This document shows, one piece after another, positions 11,155 to 24,400 of a stretch of DNA of 64,000 nt (position 1 is its first letter; each line of letters begins with the position of its first letter). The position numbers and the translations under genes were made by a program. Below the pieces are notes generated by a model. It saw only the letters and a list, made by a program, of their open reading frames with translations, did no database searches and was not told the DNA's origin. Source of the stretch: Euonymus europaeus (taxonomy: Eukaryota > Streptophyta > Magnoliopsida > Celastrales > Celastraceae); the NCBI GenBank assembly GCA_963580455.1, contig OY756971.1, positions 15,027,001 through 15,091,000 on the forward strand, read 5' to 3'.

Positions 11155-12659
11155 CTTCCTCCATGATCGAACTTGAGACTTTGGTACAAAGATGATGGGA
11201 CCGCATCGGTGGTATGGATTCTTGGTCTTACTAACAAAAAAACTAAGTAGGAGAGATACCTATCACCATCGAAGGAACATTGAAGGTCATATTTGCAATT
11301 TCTCGTGGAACCTCTATCTCCTTTATTATCTCCTTTCTTGTTTCATAGAGAATATCCTCACATATCCCTATGGAATTCATATGTCTTGGACTCGTCATAA
11401 CCATCATACTTTAACACTGAGTCCAACTCCTCTTTTTCAATAAATCCCTCCTTTTCCAGGATAATTAAAGCCAAGCCCAAAAGCATGATTACCTCACCAA
11501 CTTCCTTTTTAAACTCACTTGATTCTTCAACAACATTAGTTCCGTTGTTTCCATGATCAAGTAGAGGACTATTGGTCACATCAGGTTTTTTAAACTCATC
11601 AAAATCCAACCATCAAGATTGACCATATTTTCCACAATCCTTTTGAAAGTCAGATAACCTTCAATGGATTGTCCTGGCAAACCTTCATGATGGACACATG
11701 TCACCTCCGAGTTATACTAGTCAAGATAAGGTGGGTTTTGGGAATCCCTATTTCGAATAGGTGCAATTGCTGACAGGACTATTAATTAGCATAGCACTAA
11801 GCATAAGTGATGGGTATACGGGTAAATTGCACAAGCTGCCTTCAAAGTTTGGGGCTAGTTTCAAAGTTTTGGTGGTTCTAGTAAGGTGGCTGATAATTTT
11901 GGTGACTGGTAATTTTCGGGAAGTGGCTAGTTGTATAGGCTAGAAAATCTAGGATCATTACTCCGTGGTCTGTAGTCAAAGTTTGATGAATTATAAGTAG
12001 GGCTGAAACCGTAATTGACAGTATGCATCTTATTTACTTTCTTCTTTATTTTCTATCCCTTCTGGGACTCAGATTTCTCAAATGTTGGGATATTGATGCT
12101 AATTTTTTCCCTTCGCATACATCATTCAATACACTCCCCAGCTCGAATCATTTTTCAGATCAACTTGTCCCCCTCCAATAATCTAGGTATACGGCTCTCT
12201 AATGACATTAGTGAATACATTAACTAGATCTTGTTCTACAAGTGGTGGATGCATTTGGGACGCTAGGTTTCACTATCGATAGGCCCAATCTAGAAAGCCT
12301 TTTCATTCCTTCATGATATTGCTCTGAAGTTCATAAATTGTAGCTACTTTTTTCATATTGTGTTCATATTTTTTAGAAACAGGTTATCCAAATCCTCCCA
12401 AGTTATAATGGAGGATGGATCTAAATCTATGAACCAACAAGTCACTCCTCCTGTTAAATTCTCTCGAAAAAAAAATCAACATCTTCTCATCATGGATGTA
12501 TGGATGCATGCTTCGACAAGACATAGTCAAGTGATCTAGAGAGACTCCAATACCATCCAAAAGAGTGAAAGCGTGAAGATTAAAATGGGGAGGAATAATC
12601 AAGTCTTTCACCAGGAATAAGTTCTGAGGGCTTAAAGCACCAACAAGCTTGAACCTTTC
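11155..12659 (-). pseudogene. Tat/Ogre-type gypsy gag relic, C-terminal part
   Basis: On the minus strand the segment 12611-12384 reads LFLVKDLIIPPHFNL, then LTMSCR and YIHDEKMLI. This is the pattern of Tat/Ogre gag (LVIPPKF, YCR, DEKLLIHFF). Further left come MHPPLVEQDL (compare VEPPLTE) and, at 11609-11358, VTNSPLLDHG and YEFHRDM, also typical of that family. Several stops and frameshifts interrupt it. The N-terminal part continues beyond a 2.1-kb solo LTR at 14772. Confidence 0.65.
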
Positions 12660-14771
12660 TGTGATGTCCCGACCAAAATTCCAAGCACTGAGCCGAGAGC
12701 GCCACTTTAGACGTGCACTCTGTCACTACGAACCTCACCACACGTCATCCTAACCCCAGATTCTAGTAGAAATCCGACAGCATCTCCCCATATATCGGAG
12801 GGTGCCAACCTGAAGTCACATATCACATAACACATGAAAGATAATCAATAATAATCAGAGAAGTTTCGCAGCCTAATAGGGCCTCTGGCCCTCTATCCAC
12901 ATTCACACACTAGGTAGGGCCTCAGGCCTCCTAATCACATGCAATCAATAAGCAGAGCATAATCATATCAGTAATATCATCAAGACTATCAAAGTCTATC
13001 AATCCAAACCCAAGGTCCACTATCCAGGTACAGGAGTCCCGATCACACGGCATACCTCTCGACCATCCATCCAACATACTGAAAAGGTATTTAAGCAACA
13101 TAATATTCAACCAATAAAAGTACTATATGTACTTAATTTATAACAAAGGTTCCCAAACAACCAAATACAATCCTAGTGCTCCTAGGGTGGCCATCCATGT
13201 CACGCAGCCTCCTACTGATCCGCAGCCCGGTTCTCAAGACCCGACTCAACTGAAGGATAGAGAAAAGGAATAGGATGAGCAGGAGGCTCGTAGGGAAAAT
13301 AGGAGGATTCATTAAGAATGTAAAGGCTGAATATTTAAACAAGTTAAATGCAGCAACATGGCATCTAATATGTCACAACAAGGTATAAACAAAGGCTACA
13401 CCCTATAGCACCTAGCACCAGACAACGAATATTCCAAAAAATTGTCAGAATACTTGTACTTTGCCTCGGAATAACTATAGGTGCACCATCATAGTGGAAA
13501 TCCCGATTTCAGCAACAATGTGCCCATTCGGTACCCAACATAACACATAACAAAACCTAAGGGTTCTACAAGTCCATACTTGTAGACCCAATGCATCTAA
13601 AACTCATGTCCAATAATGTCATGCAAAAGAAATTCATATATATAAAAATCCTATATATATACATAACTATATGATGCATGAACGAGGATTATCATGCCCA
13701 ATAGATGATTAAGCATTCAAAGGGTATGCAATTCATCAATAATCAACAAGAATGTTAGTTCTTCCTAAGGAACAATTTAGGCAAGAACACAAAGATTAAT
13801 GACCAATGAGGAATTACAAACGCTCTTTAGAGAAAAACAATACGATACAAAATGAAAATGGGTTAACAATCCCTACCTCAATTCCAAGCTATCACAAGCT
13901 ACAAGTTTTTTCCAAATACTATGGTTTGAGTTTCTGAACCTACCATATAGCAAATTCATCACCCAATCCCACAAATTAATCCCCCATAATCATAATCAAC
14001 ATAAATCAAACCAACAACCCAAGAGAAAATTACCTTTCTCTCTCTAGAACCCAAATATGTTAAGTTCAAGCCTTCAAGCCTTCAAGCCTTCAATCCACCA
14101 AATCTTCAAACAACCTAGTATATATCACCATATATAAACTTAAATCAACCTCTATAGTCATTCTAAAACACCCATTCAAAGTTCCATTTGAAGTTACAAA
14201 AACCCTAGGTTTTATGAAAAACTAGGAACTTACCTCAAATCCCTCCAACTTTATGAAACTCTTCTTGAATCTTCTTCTATCGTTCAATCCAAGCTTGAAT
14301 CCTTCATAAATCTCTCAAGAATCTCTCTTTCTCTCTCTATTTTTCTCTCTCTCTCTCTCTAAAAGTCGAAACTTCCACCAAGGATTCAAGTTCTGGTCGT
14401 GTAACTGCCTCTTAAAACCTCAGGTTGTGCCTAGGCTCTCAAGCCATGAATTCCTCCACAAGCCCACTACTCTGGGTCATGCACCAATTCCATCTCTATT
14501 GCCCACTGGACTGGGTGAACATTTTGTACATGCCTAGGCACACCGCCTTACATTTTCAGCTCTGTTTCGATCTTAGCTTCGATTTGATATATTACAGACC
14601 CCAAACGGACATTTGTGCTAAAAGTTTTGACCGATTTACTGAACCTAGTTCAAAAACTATCCTTTAGGATCTTATACACTCCAATGGTCCATTACCTCTT
14701 CGAACCCATTTTTCAATAACTTATTACCTAAAATTTAACCAAACATAATATTTTTGGGCCGGGGTTTCACA
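12660..14771 (-). repeat. Complete solo LTR, gypsy group B, with CTTTC target duplication
   Basis: On the minus strand it begins TGTGAAACCCCGGCCC at 14771 and ends CGGGACATCACA at 12660, length 2,112 bp. The five bases on both sides are CTTTC (12655-12659 and 14772-14776). This proves a completed insertion that later lost its interior by LTR-LTR recombination. It splits a Tat-type gag relic whose two halves read on across the gap. Confidence 0.92.
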
Positions 14772-15190
14772 CTTTCCATAGTGTTCATCCACCTCTCCAT
14801 GTTTTTGTACCATTGAAGGGTAAGAACCTTCTCTTTTTCCTCTGCGTTAGCTACAAGCTTGAAGTTTGTCTTCTATTGTCAATCTGATAAGGAGGGAACA
14901 CTATCCTGAGATTGTCTAACGCTCGCTGCTGGCATATACCCAGACAAATTCATTGTCGCAAGGCTATAAGAAGGGTACGTGAGGTCTTCCTTCAGTGACA
15001 ATCATTCTTCTATCGCCTTCCCCTTCATAAATTGTGACATTTGGTTGACTAGGAAAGTCAGTTGTTCTTTCAAATGCATAATGTGCCGATCCTGCTTCTG
15101 CATTAACTCTTTATGTTGCTTGTTCTCCATGGTCTTAGCAATCGCCATTGAAACCTTGTGCAATGTGGATGTCAGTGATGTGAACAAATG
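14772..15190 (-). pseudogene. Tat/Ogre-type gag relic, N-terminal part
   Basis: On the minus strand 15187-15002 encodes a charged helical stretch (KQHKELMQKQDRH, FLVNQMSQF). The segment just right of the solo LTR reads MERWMNTMERF and joins, across the LTR and its duplicated CTTTC, to the gag core at 12611. No intact frame. Confidence 0.55.
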
Positions 15191-15284
15191 GGTGTTATCC
15201 CTTTCTTTCCTGCCACCTTAATGATGAGAATAAATTTTTTTAGTTGGCCCATCTTTTTATGCTCATGAATGATTGTGAAATTAT

Positions 15285-18200
15285 GTGCACCCTAAATATC
15301 TTTGCACTTTGTCAAGAGAAGTACGCAGGTCACTTAAGGCCAGTGTGCCTAGGCGCATCGCTAGATGTTTTAACAGCCTGCGTGAACAAGAAATCATTTC
15401 TATTGTTGGTGAGGCCGATTTTATATATATAGCGAGAGAGAGAGAGAGATAGATAAAGAGATTTTCTTGAGAGATAATTTAAGATTCAAGCTTGGATTGA
15501 AGATTCAAGCAAGGTTACAACAAGTTTTCTAAGATTCAAGTAAGTTCTAGGGTTCTTTAGATTTGTTTGGATTCTTAAGAGATGGAATGTAGGGCTAAGA
15601 TATGTCAATTCTAGGGTTATTTATGATTTTTATACTAGATTTGATCATTGGTTTAGGTTGAGTTCAAATTTGGTGAAAACCTAGAAAGACAAGGTAAGTC
15701 TCTTTTGATTTTTTATTGGATATGATGTTGTTGTAGTAAATTGATCTTATTAATATGATTATATGGTTTTTTTTTTGTTGAAATTGATAGGTTGGGAGAA
15801 AAGGGTTGAAACCCTAACTTTGGGATATTGTGTGTAAGTTATGTTTAATCAAGGCAGGGGATTCCTAACCCATTTCTCATTCCATATTGTTATTGCTCTA
15901 AAAATGAGATTTATATCTTCATTGGTCATCCAATTTGTGTTCTTGCCTTATTGCTTCTAAGGAAGAACGAGCTTAGGGGGTTTTTTTGTTTTGAATTCTC
16001 TTAAATGTAGATTGCATTGCCTTATTTTCATGTTCAATCATTTATTGAGTATGGCATGAATCTTTTCATGCATCATGTAGAAGTTATCTATATGTAGGAT
16101 GATATTTATTTACAATTTGGCATGACATGATACATGAATGCATTAGAGTTACATTGGATGCTTGGGTATGGACTCGGGATACTATAGAGCTACTTGAAAG
16201 TAACATGGAAGAATGGTTTGTCAGAGCATGGGCACTGACCATATGACTTCATGTGAGGCAACACACTAATGGTGTGGGTGTGACGGGGATCCCTCGACTT
16301 GGTAAATTCTTCATGGGTGTTTTGTAAGTGGTGAGCCGACGCGCATTCATTGATGTTGGGGGATTAGAATGCGCGTTCTTTGTTGTGGTCAATCCATGGT
16401 TGGGGAATGATTGAGATGGTATTTTGCATTTTTTTTGGAGTTTTTAAAGTAAAAAAGTTGAGTTTCAATGCTTAAAAACCACATTTTAGGTTTGAGTTGC
16501 CAAAATCCATGTTAATGAGCCAATGTACAATTTAACACTTTGACATAGTCATTTTAAGTGTTTTGTAGTGGTTCAAGTTGGTTTGGTAGCTTAGAGATAG
16601 GAAATCCAAGTTTTGGGCATAATGGTTAGAAGTTTTGGAAATGCTATCTCTTAAGCATTTGGTTTAAATGTGCCGGATTTGGTTCTATCAACCTAAAAAT
16701 GATTTTGACACTTGTTTAAGTATGTTTTAGTCATTTATGACTTGTTTGAATGATTTTTGTAGACTCCGGATTGATAGGGATCAAATATGGAAGAAAAGAC
16801 ATAAAAGAGCTGTAAAATTGGACTTTATTGTCAACTGTCCGGACGCCTATCAAAAGGCGTCTGGATGCTTCAAGAAGAAAGGCGGGTAGCACTATTTTCA
16901 AGCATCTCCGTCCGGAAGGCAATGTTCATCGTCCGGATGGACAAAAGGGAAAGCCAAAACTCTCACTGAAAAATCTGCGCAATAATTTTTGCGTCAACTT
17001 TTGAATGTAAAAATGATCGAATTTGAAACAACTTTCTTCTAAAAAGTTGAATTAGACATCCATATATTTCCAACAAGTACTCATACGCATAAATCCATTT
17101 AGAATTGAAGTCTGTGAAGCTACAACAAGTTGCTGTCTCGAACAGTTCCAGTAATTTCGGGTTTTATGATTTTTACTCAATTCTTGAAGGGCAAACTTGT
17201 CTAATTTCTTTCTTTGACCAATGGGAATTATTTGTAATGGATTAGGATGGTATTTTAACACATGTATTAGGGTTTTAAGGGTCTTGAGGCCCCATTCTTC
17301 GTACAACACTCATTTTGGCCGAAAATTACAATTCATCTTAGGGTTTTGTTATCTCTTTCTTGTTTTTCATTTTGATGCTTTTTTGGAGTTCAAAAATAAT
17401 CCCCAAGAAGTTTTCTAGGAGTTTTGGAGACCCAACCAACTAGAAGAAGAAGTTCTTCCTCCTTGTAGAGCTTGAGAAGAGCCCAAGTTGGAGTTGCTTC
17501 AACCTCTAAACTCTCTTTACTTATTGTTATTTCATTTAGTTATCATATTTGGATTTGAAAATTCTAGTTTAGTCTTCTTGGATATTGTTCATTCCGATTT
17601 TGTTTTCACTTTAATGATTTATGCCATGCTAGATTTTGTTCATTTTATCTTTGATTTTCCGCAATAGTTTAGTTTCTATTCCCATTTCATATATTTCATA
17701 TTAGGGTTTAATCTAATCAATCACCCCAAGAGGGAAAACCGAATCTAACCAATGGTTAGTACAAATTTTGCCACCACTTGCATTGTAAATACCATATTTA
17801 ATTAAGTAATTAGGTTAATAACCTATACACCCAAGCCGAAATCAAAAGTTTTTGTGAGACGATTTGGGATTCATCCCTATTATTACTTTGACAAACCTGC
17901 ACTTGGAAAAGCGTTAATCCACTTACCTATTTTGGGCGAGTCAGGAAACCATGGAATTGATTGTTGTTTGCCCCGGAGGGGATACTCGGATTTCTTGTTT
18001 TATTATGTGACATGAACATGTTTGTTATCATATTGTTGCATAACCTTTCCTTTAATTTATGTCTATTGTTATTATCTAAATCTTTTACCCTATTAAGCTT
18101 TTAGCTCACTCCTTTAATTTTTTTTCCTCCCTAGAGGTGAGACTGGTACGAGTGCCAGTGATGTGGGTCAGTAGAGACACGGCTGTGGCATGGATGACAC

Positions 18201-18702
18201 CTGGAGTGGGTTTGGGTTTGGGTTGAGAGACTTGAACAATTTGTGTATCACGCTTGTTTGAATTATTATACTTATGTCATATTGACTATTTGGCACCATT
18301 CGGTGTGGTTTGTATTATTAGAAGGTAATCTTGTTAAATGAATCTTCTAAACTGTGGGTGAACCTTGAGTCTTGATTGGATGATGTTATGAATTGGTTAT
18401 GATGTTTGAATTGTGGAAATAGTTTGTGCATGCTGCTAGATGGCCTGAGGCCTTGCTAGGTTATGATTTGCATGCTGATAGCTGCCTTGAGGGCCCTGCT
18501 AGGTTATGATGTGATTATTTGTTATTTACTATGATTGATCAGATATGAATTCTCCAACGTATGGGGAGATGCTGCCGGATTTTTTAGTAGTGGATTCGAC
18601 TTAGTTGAGTGAACTAGGATTGAATCCTATGAATGAGAATCACATTGGTGATCTAGGAAGGTGCACTAACCCCATGTAACGTTTTCGGATCGAGGCGTTA
18701 CA
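15285..18702 (+). repeat. Group B gypsy LTR, plus orientation, 5'-truncated and interrupted
   Basis: It shares the order of landmarks with the solo LTR at 32476: a CT/GA-rich start of the transcribed part (15430), TAAGGAAGAACGAGC (15959), CATGCATCAT (16067), ACTCGGGATAC (16171), CAACACACTAA (16259), CTACTAGGTTATGA repeats (18450-18500) and an end at GAGGCGTTACA. The first ~700 bp of a full LTR are absent. About 1.5 kb of unrelated sequence (16420-17950) is inserted. Confidence 0.7.
16420..17950. mobile_element. Nested insertion of about 1.5 kb, class undetermined
   Basis: Alignment with the other group B LTRs breaks near GGGAATGATTGAG (16400) and resumes near GGAATTGATTGTTG (17953). A possible short duplication (TGATTG) flanks the break. 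The insert lacks coding frames. It contains segments common in plant gypsy LTRs, for example CCCCAAGAGGGAAAACCGAA (17725) and a splice-like CT-rich stretch. Termini were not resolved. Confidence 0.45.
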
Positions 18703-18839
18703 TAAATCTCGAATAATCGGCTCAAAAAATGAATTCGGCGCCAATTGATTTTTTGGATGCAATTGGACACCCATTCTGGTCTTGAGTGGGGCTTGACCCA
18801 TTAATGGTGTGGTTTTGCTATTCGAAAAAGATTGAATGA

Positions 18840-19170
18840 AAAGTCCCACTTATAGTAGGTTTAATTTTGAAAATGTGAGTGGGATCATTGGGAAAAGGGT
18901 GCACGGGATGATTGGGGTCATTCTCAGCTTGGCCAAAAATGCTTTGAAAATGGATAAAAAAATCTCACTTGAAATGGGTTTTGATAATTTAAAAAGGTGC
19001 ACGAGACCATTGACGTCAATCTCAACTTGGCCAAAATTATTTTGGAAAGGGTTGAAAAATACCACTTGTAGTGAGTTTCATTTTGAAAAAGGTGCACGGG
19101 ATCGTTAAGGTCATTCCTGGCTTACTAGAAAATGTTTTGAGGGTTTGATGAAAAATCTCACTTGGAGTTT
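18840..19170 (+). repeat. Diverged tandem repeat, 96-119-bp unit
   Basis: Units start with a TCCCACTT- or TCTCACTTG-like block at 18844, 18963, 19060 and 19156. Each includes GGTGCACGRGAY and CTTGGCCAAAA. It follows directly after the LTR end at 18702. Opposite-strand frames here follow the repeat and are not genes. Confidence 0.75.
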
Positions 19171-19919
19171 TTTTTATAATTTTGAAGAAAATAAATTTGA
19201 ATTTGAGGATTTGGTTAATACACCAAAGAGAGAGATCCATAATCAACGAGTAAGTCCGTTTAAAGTCATACTTACAACCATGTTATTTATGGGAAAAAAA
19301 GAAAAAAGAATCCATTTAGGACTCATTGGATGGACCAAATATCTATAAACCCGTTTTTGAGAAATTAATAAATTTTCCTAATCCCTAAAAGCATAATTGC
19401 ATTTTGGTTCCATGAAAAACCAAGTATTCTAAATGAATCCCAATAGAACCCCAATATCTTGAAGGCTATTTTGTATTTAAACAGAATAAATGGATTTCAT
19501 AACTAGTCTTGGTGCATTTATTAGGTTAGACGACTCTAATTAATCCTAACACTAAAAGCATTGCTTTCATGGCATCACAAGCATTATACAAACAAATCTT
19601 ACATGCATTTTTCAATCATGAGATGATATAAAAATAAATCATAAACATGCGATCTATGAACACATCATCCATAAAAATAGAAACCTAAACGTCTATATGC
19701 TTCTAGCATACTCAATCTTATGTATGCATTTTCAGCTTCTTCTTTCTCTCAAAAAACTTCTCTACTCTTCTTGCTCAAATCAAGCTACTATATGTGAGTT
19801 TTAGATGAAGGAAAGAATTTCTCGAATGAATGAGAGGATTTGTGAAGGTAATGGTGCTTTTTTTTTTAAAAGTAAGAGGGAGATAGTTGTGTATCGAGTA
19901 GAGTTGGTGAGAGTTGGTT
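19171..19919. other. Unassigned AT-rich sequence
   Basis: No coding frame, RNA gene or recognised transposon end was seen. A CTTCTTTCTCTC tract near 19740 and GA-rich stretches prelude the minisatellite that follows. Confidence 0.4.
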
Positions 19920-20460
19920 CTTAGAGAGTTTATGGAGAAGGAGAAAAAGTGAGATCAAAGTCCTCCAGGTAAAATGAGAGAGGTGGATATATATAGGGTG
20001 ACAAGGATGGGGAAGTGAATGAGAGATGGGAAGATGAAAGTTGTTTGAGAGAGCAAAAATTAATGAGATAGGAAGATGAGAGTGTTGAGAGGGATGGAGT
20101 GAGTGGAGTTGATGGTGAGATGAGAGTTATTGAGAGGGATGGAGTGAGTAGTTGGAGTTGAAGGTGAGAGATGGGATGAGAGTTATTGAGAGGGATGGAG
20201 TGAGTAGTTGGAGTTGAAGGTGAGAGATGGGATGAGTGAAGAGAGTTGATGGTAAGGGATGGGCTGAGAGGTTGGAGTTGATGGTGTAGGTACGGTGTGA
20301 GGGGTTGGAGTTGATGGTATAGGTACGGTGAGGGAGTTGACAAAGGGTAAGGTAGAGTGATAGTGTAGACATGGTGGGAGAATTGATGAAGTGTGAGGTG
20401 GAGTGAAGATATAGGTATGGTACAATGATTGATGATGGGCGAGGTGGAGTGGTGGGTTAA
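19920..20460 (+). repeat. Purine-rich minisatellite
   Basis: Degenerate GAGAGGGATGGAGTGAGT / GTTGGAGTTGATGGT units. The clearest are two 56-bp copies starting at 20126 and 20182. The minus strand yields three overlapping Ser/Pro/Thr-rich open frames of 80-137 codons, which reflect base composition and not genes. Confidence 0.75.
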
Positions 20461-21307
20461 GATCTTTAATTTATTATTATCTTATTTATTATTTCTAAAA
20501 CAAAAATTAAATTGGGATAAAAATTAGTCACTATGGGGTGCACCTATCAAGGAGGCAAGAAAAGCTTTGCACAACGCTACGTGAGTATCTCCTCGAAACT
20601 CGATGACCAACTTAAACCCCATCACATGATCAAAGCGGCCACTTTTCCAACGTTGATGGTTTGAAATTAGGATGCATCTTTGCTTCTAAAGAGTTTCAAG
20701 GATAGGGGAGCGAGAGATCTATCTTTTATATGGTCCAGCACTACCCTTCCATAGAAGGCTGACCTCTTCTTTTCGATCATCTTCTCGATCTGTTTCTCCA
20801 AATTCCCTTCCTTGGTCATTGGACCTTTTCAGATTACAATTTGCTAAAGAGTGAGATCTCAAATGCCGAGCAACTTCTTTAGGTAGACACCTACACCAGA
20901 CTGACTTAGATATCAAAATGTCTTCCCTGAGAAACACTCTACGACCACTGCTTACCTAACACTTTCTTGTAAGGTTTCAAGCAGACGTGATTCTGACCAA
21001 CCAAGATCTCTTAAAGACCAAATTTTGAGCATCATCATGTCAAGTGTGGAACAACTGCCTATTATAATAAACAAACACCAATTTTGTTCACTTAAGAATG
21101 AATAATCAGCTGCTAATCAAACAAAATTTATTAAACTAAATGAATTAGGACAAATTATCACATTCACTATCCAATCACATCAAGAATAGACGAGATAACC
21201 TCAGTAAATTCAACGTCAAAATCCAGCACCAAACATCTGGTAATGTGAAAGCTCAACGAGAAAACAAAACCAATAAAAGATTTTATTTAAAAAAAAAAAG
21301 GTCAGTT
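20461..21307. other. Region downstream of the DRIP gene; nothing identified
   Basis: It contains a minus-strand open frame of 72 codons (20719-20937) with no recognisable domain. Part of the right end should be the 3' untranslated region of the minus-strand gene that stops at 21308; an AATAAA-like signal on the minus strand could not be assigned with confidence. Confidence 0.35.
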
Positions 21308-21481
21308 TTAAGAGGATTGAACTTTTCGACAGTATGACAGGACCATTACAAAGTCCTTGGCTGAGGAGCCAATGGATGCCAGTACCTTCTTTGGTGTAGG
21401 TGCTGTTCGAAACCATATATCCACCAGGTTTTGTAATTGCATAGTCGGAAGCAACAGTTGGCCTCGGCATAAAATCTCCAC
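21308..21481 (-). CDS. DRIP: DRIP exon 7 and stop
   Basis: The acceptor ATTGACAG precedes GTGGAGATTTTATG. It reads VEILCRGQLLLPTMQLQNLV and IGSSAKDFVMVLSY and ends at TAA. Confidence 0.93.
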   Translation of the reverse strand: MEILCRGQLLLPTMQLQNLVDIWFRTAPTPKKVLASIGSSAKDFVMVLSYCRKVQSS

Positions 21482-24400
21482 CTGTCAATATGTACTTCTA
21501 GGTAAGAAAATTGACAAAATGTGCATAGCCATACCCTGGAAGACAAAGACGTTTCAAGGAGCTTGGCCTTTTTTCGCAAATTATAGATAGAAGTTCAAAA
21601 TTTAAAAAGTAGAGGCAATCTGCTGTATTAGAAAATGCGAATACTGAATATGCTCAGCTTAATAAAATGGAGAAAGAAAAAGCCACCTCAGCCTCACTTG
21701 GAAGATCAAGTTTCTTTAAAAGGTACTTTTGGATGAATGAGACCGGCATTTCAGCATCCCTACAATCCCCAAAACCAAAATGTCAATACAATACAAAACA
21801 TCAGTCCATGACCACATCAAAAAGCAGCCCCCCAACTATGGCAGCATAAAATTTCATTTATTAGCTTAAGCTAATACGGACACCCAAAAAAAAAAAAAAA
21901 AAAAAAAAAAAAACGAGTAAGAAACACTGAACTCCTTGGAGATTTAGTACAAGCACCCACATGCGAACATGAACAAAGACATATACAGGAGGGACTACGG
22001 CTTACACCCAAGTGAATGAACCTTAAATCACCGATCGCACTTTTATATTACATGTTTCACAAAAGCTTGCTTTGTATGTTAATGGGTACTATCAGCCTTA
22101 ATCTAATAAAATCCCACCCCTGACCAACAGCCAAAACCGTGTTCTTTCAGTGACAACAAATGACAACACCAGTTGGTAGTACACATGTGGCATGAATTAG
22201 ATCTTGCAAGAAAGGTATAATTGAATGGTAAACTTATAGTTGTAAAACATTGCACTTTAATAAGCAGAGGTCAGACAATGAACTCAAAGAACTCACATGA
22301 CTTTGGAAATCAAATGCAAAATGATATCAAAGAAACTCACCTAATCCTCAAGTAACAAGAGGAAATCTGCGGCAAGGACTCATCTCCTTTCCTGAAGAAT
22401 TTAGCTTAAATTCAGAACCTATCACTAAATCAGTGACATCAAGCTTGAAAAGGGAAATATTTAAAAGCCTTAAATGTTACGGCCAGCTTACTGGTCTTCT
22501 GAAGCAACTAGATTGAACCAAATTGGTCTGTTTCTTCTGTTACACTTGGAAACTGAAGCATCTACCATGGCTTGTGCCAAGGTGCACTGCCCATCAAAGA
22601 TAACTTCTCTTTTCCTTGATCCTGTATGAAATCGTCTACGCTTCACTGGTCCTGGAAGCAATGTTTTCCCACCCTTAATATCTTCAAACTTGTTATTATT
22701 TCCATGATCTTTATTTTTTGATTTAGACAAAAATATGTCACTGTCACGAGCACTACAAGACTCCTTTTTGGCTTTGGACTCAGGTGAATAAATTTCATAA
22801 TCAGGGGCATTGGATGTATCTGACTTAGAAAGGGAAAGTGGTTTTGATTTTAACTTAGAAGATTTGGTTCTGTTAGCAACTTCAACAAGACAGTTTAGGG
22901 GTGTCCACAAATCAACTTTTTCTTCTATTGCTTCAACATCATTCCCTGTAACTTCCTTGGCCCTGTGGTCATTAGAATGCTTCACAACAGAACCCTGCAT
23001 TGATTTAATAATTAGTAAGGAGCTAATAATACAGATAAAAATATTGTCCCCATCCCCAGTCAAGAATAAAAGTAAGAAAAATTTCATCCTTACCTGGCGT
23101 TTATTCTGAGCAGTTTTGTTTAGGGACCCGGGTGAGCTTGAGCTCATAGAATGATCTTCCAAAATTTCATCTTTCTTAACAGGTACATCAAGAATGAAAC
23201 CACAACCTCGTAAAGATGCAGCCTTTCTCGCCTCAGCGTTTGTTCTCCTTCCCGTCAAGCCTGTTTGGACTGATACTTTGGGAGCACTGACGGCCAGTGA
23301 TGACAGCGATCTTTCCTTCCTCTTTGCGGGTGTAATTTCAGGGGTCTTCATCTTCCTTCTTTTGACTGGAAAAATTTTTGCCCTTATGTCATGCAAATTA
23401 TGATCAGGCCTGCAACATTTAAAAGGAGCTTTCAAACTACGCATTATCACCTAATAGTTTTGCCAGAAATTTTTTAAAAGAACTCCCAATAGCAGGAGAA
23501 GTAATTGAATTAAACATCCAGGCTACACTTTGTTACAAAGGAATTAAAGTAAGATAGAGTGAATGTAAAGATGCAATTGGCTGCACAAAATAAGCTGCAA
23601 CCAGTAAATAGTGATTTGTGCACAAAATTTAGAATTTCTGAAAGAAGAACTCCATAAAAGAATAATCTGGAAATAGAGACCACGGATGTCTTATAGGACA
23701 TTAAATTTTCCCAAGTGTATATGAGATGTCACATATACTTTCCCCAGCTCCACCACCATCGTTAAAGACTTTTGCATTGGATTTTGCCTTCTTTTCTTCT
23801 GAAGATGTAAGCTCCCAAAGTCATTATTTTCAATTACATTTAAACTAAAACATTCTAGGAAATACCAAAGATAATATTGAAAATATATTGATCAACAATA
23901 TCAAGCAGGAGAGGAATGGCATGGACTAATTACTTTGTGGCATAGACCTTTCCAAACATAATTGAACATTTTGCTTTCTCATAAAGTGGTTGCACTAACC
24001 AATACATTAGACGTTTAAACATGGACTATTAGACTCCAAAACCAGTTTAACATGTTTGAATCTTAAACACATAGAGCAAGCCAACTCAATAGATCCCATT
24101 TGCAAGGAAAACCCGGGGAATCCCCTACATCTGTATGGAATATAACCACTAGAAAATTTAAAAAAAAAAATTTGATTCACTCGACCAAAAGAGGAAAGAA
24201 AGAAGAGAGAGAGAATGAAAAAAGAAACAGCGAAAGAAAGAAGTATTTGCTTATGTTCACATGCATCATGTGTCAGTCAGCCAGATTGAGTATGCTTGCG
24301 TACAAGTATAGTAAAAAGAGAACACAAATTCTGAATCAAAGACTAACCTGAGCTTCTCTACAGGAAGACTTCCTATATCAATATTGCACACAGGACAGCA

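Noticed and set aside
19930..20425. Three overlapping Ser/Pro/Thr-rich minus-strand frames
   Set aside because: They are complementary to a purine-rich minisatellite; composition alone keeps them open.
22488..23450. Single 320-codon minus-strand open frame taken as a complete gene
   Set aside because: It runs through intron 3 and into the upstream intron. The splice borders and DRIP homology show it is two exons plus intron sequence.
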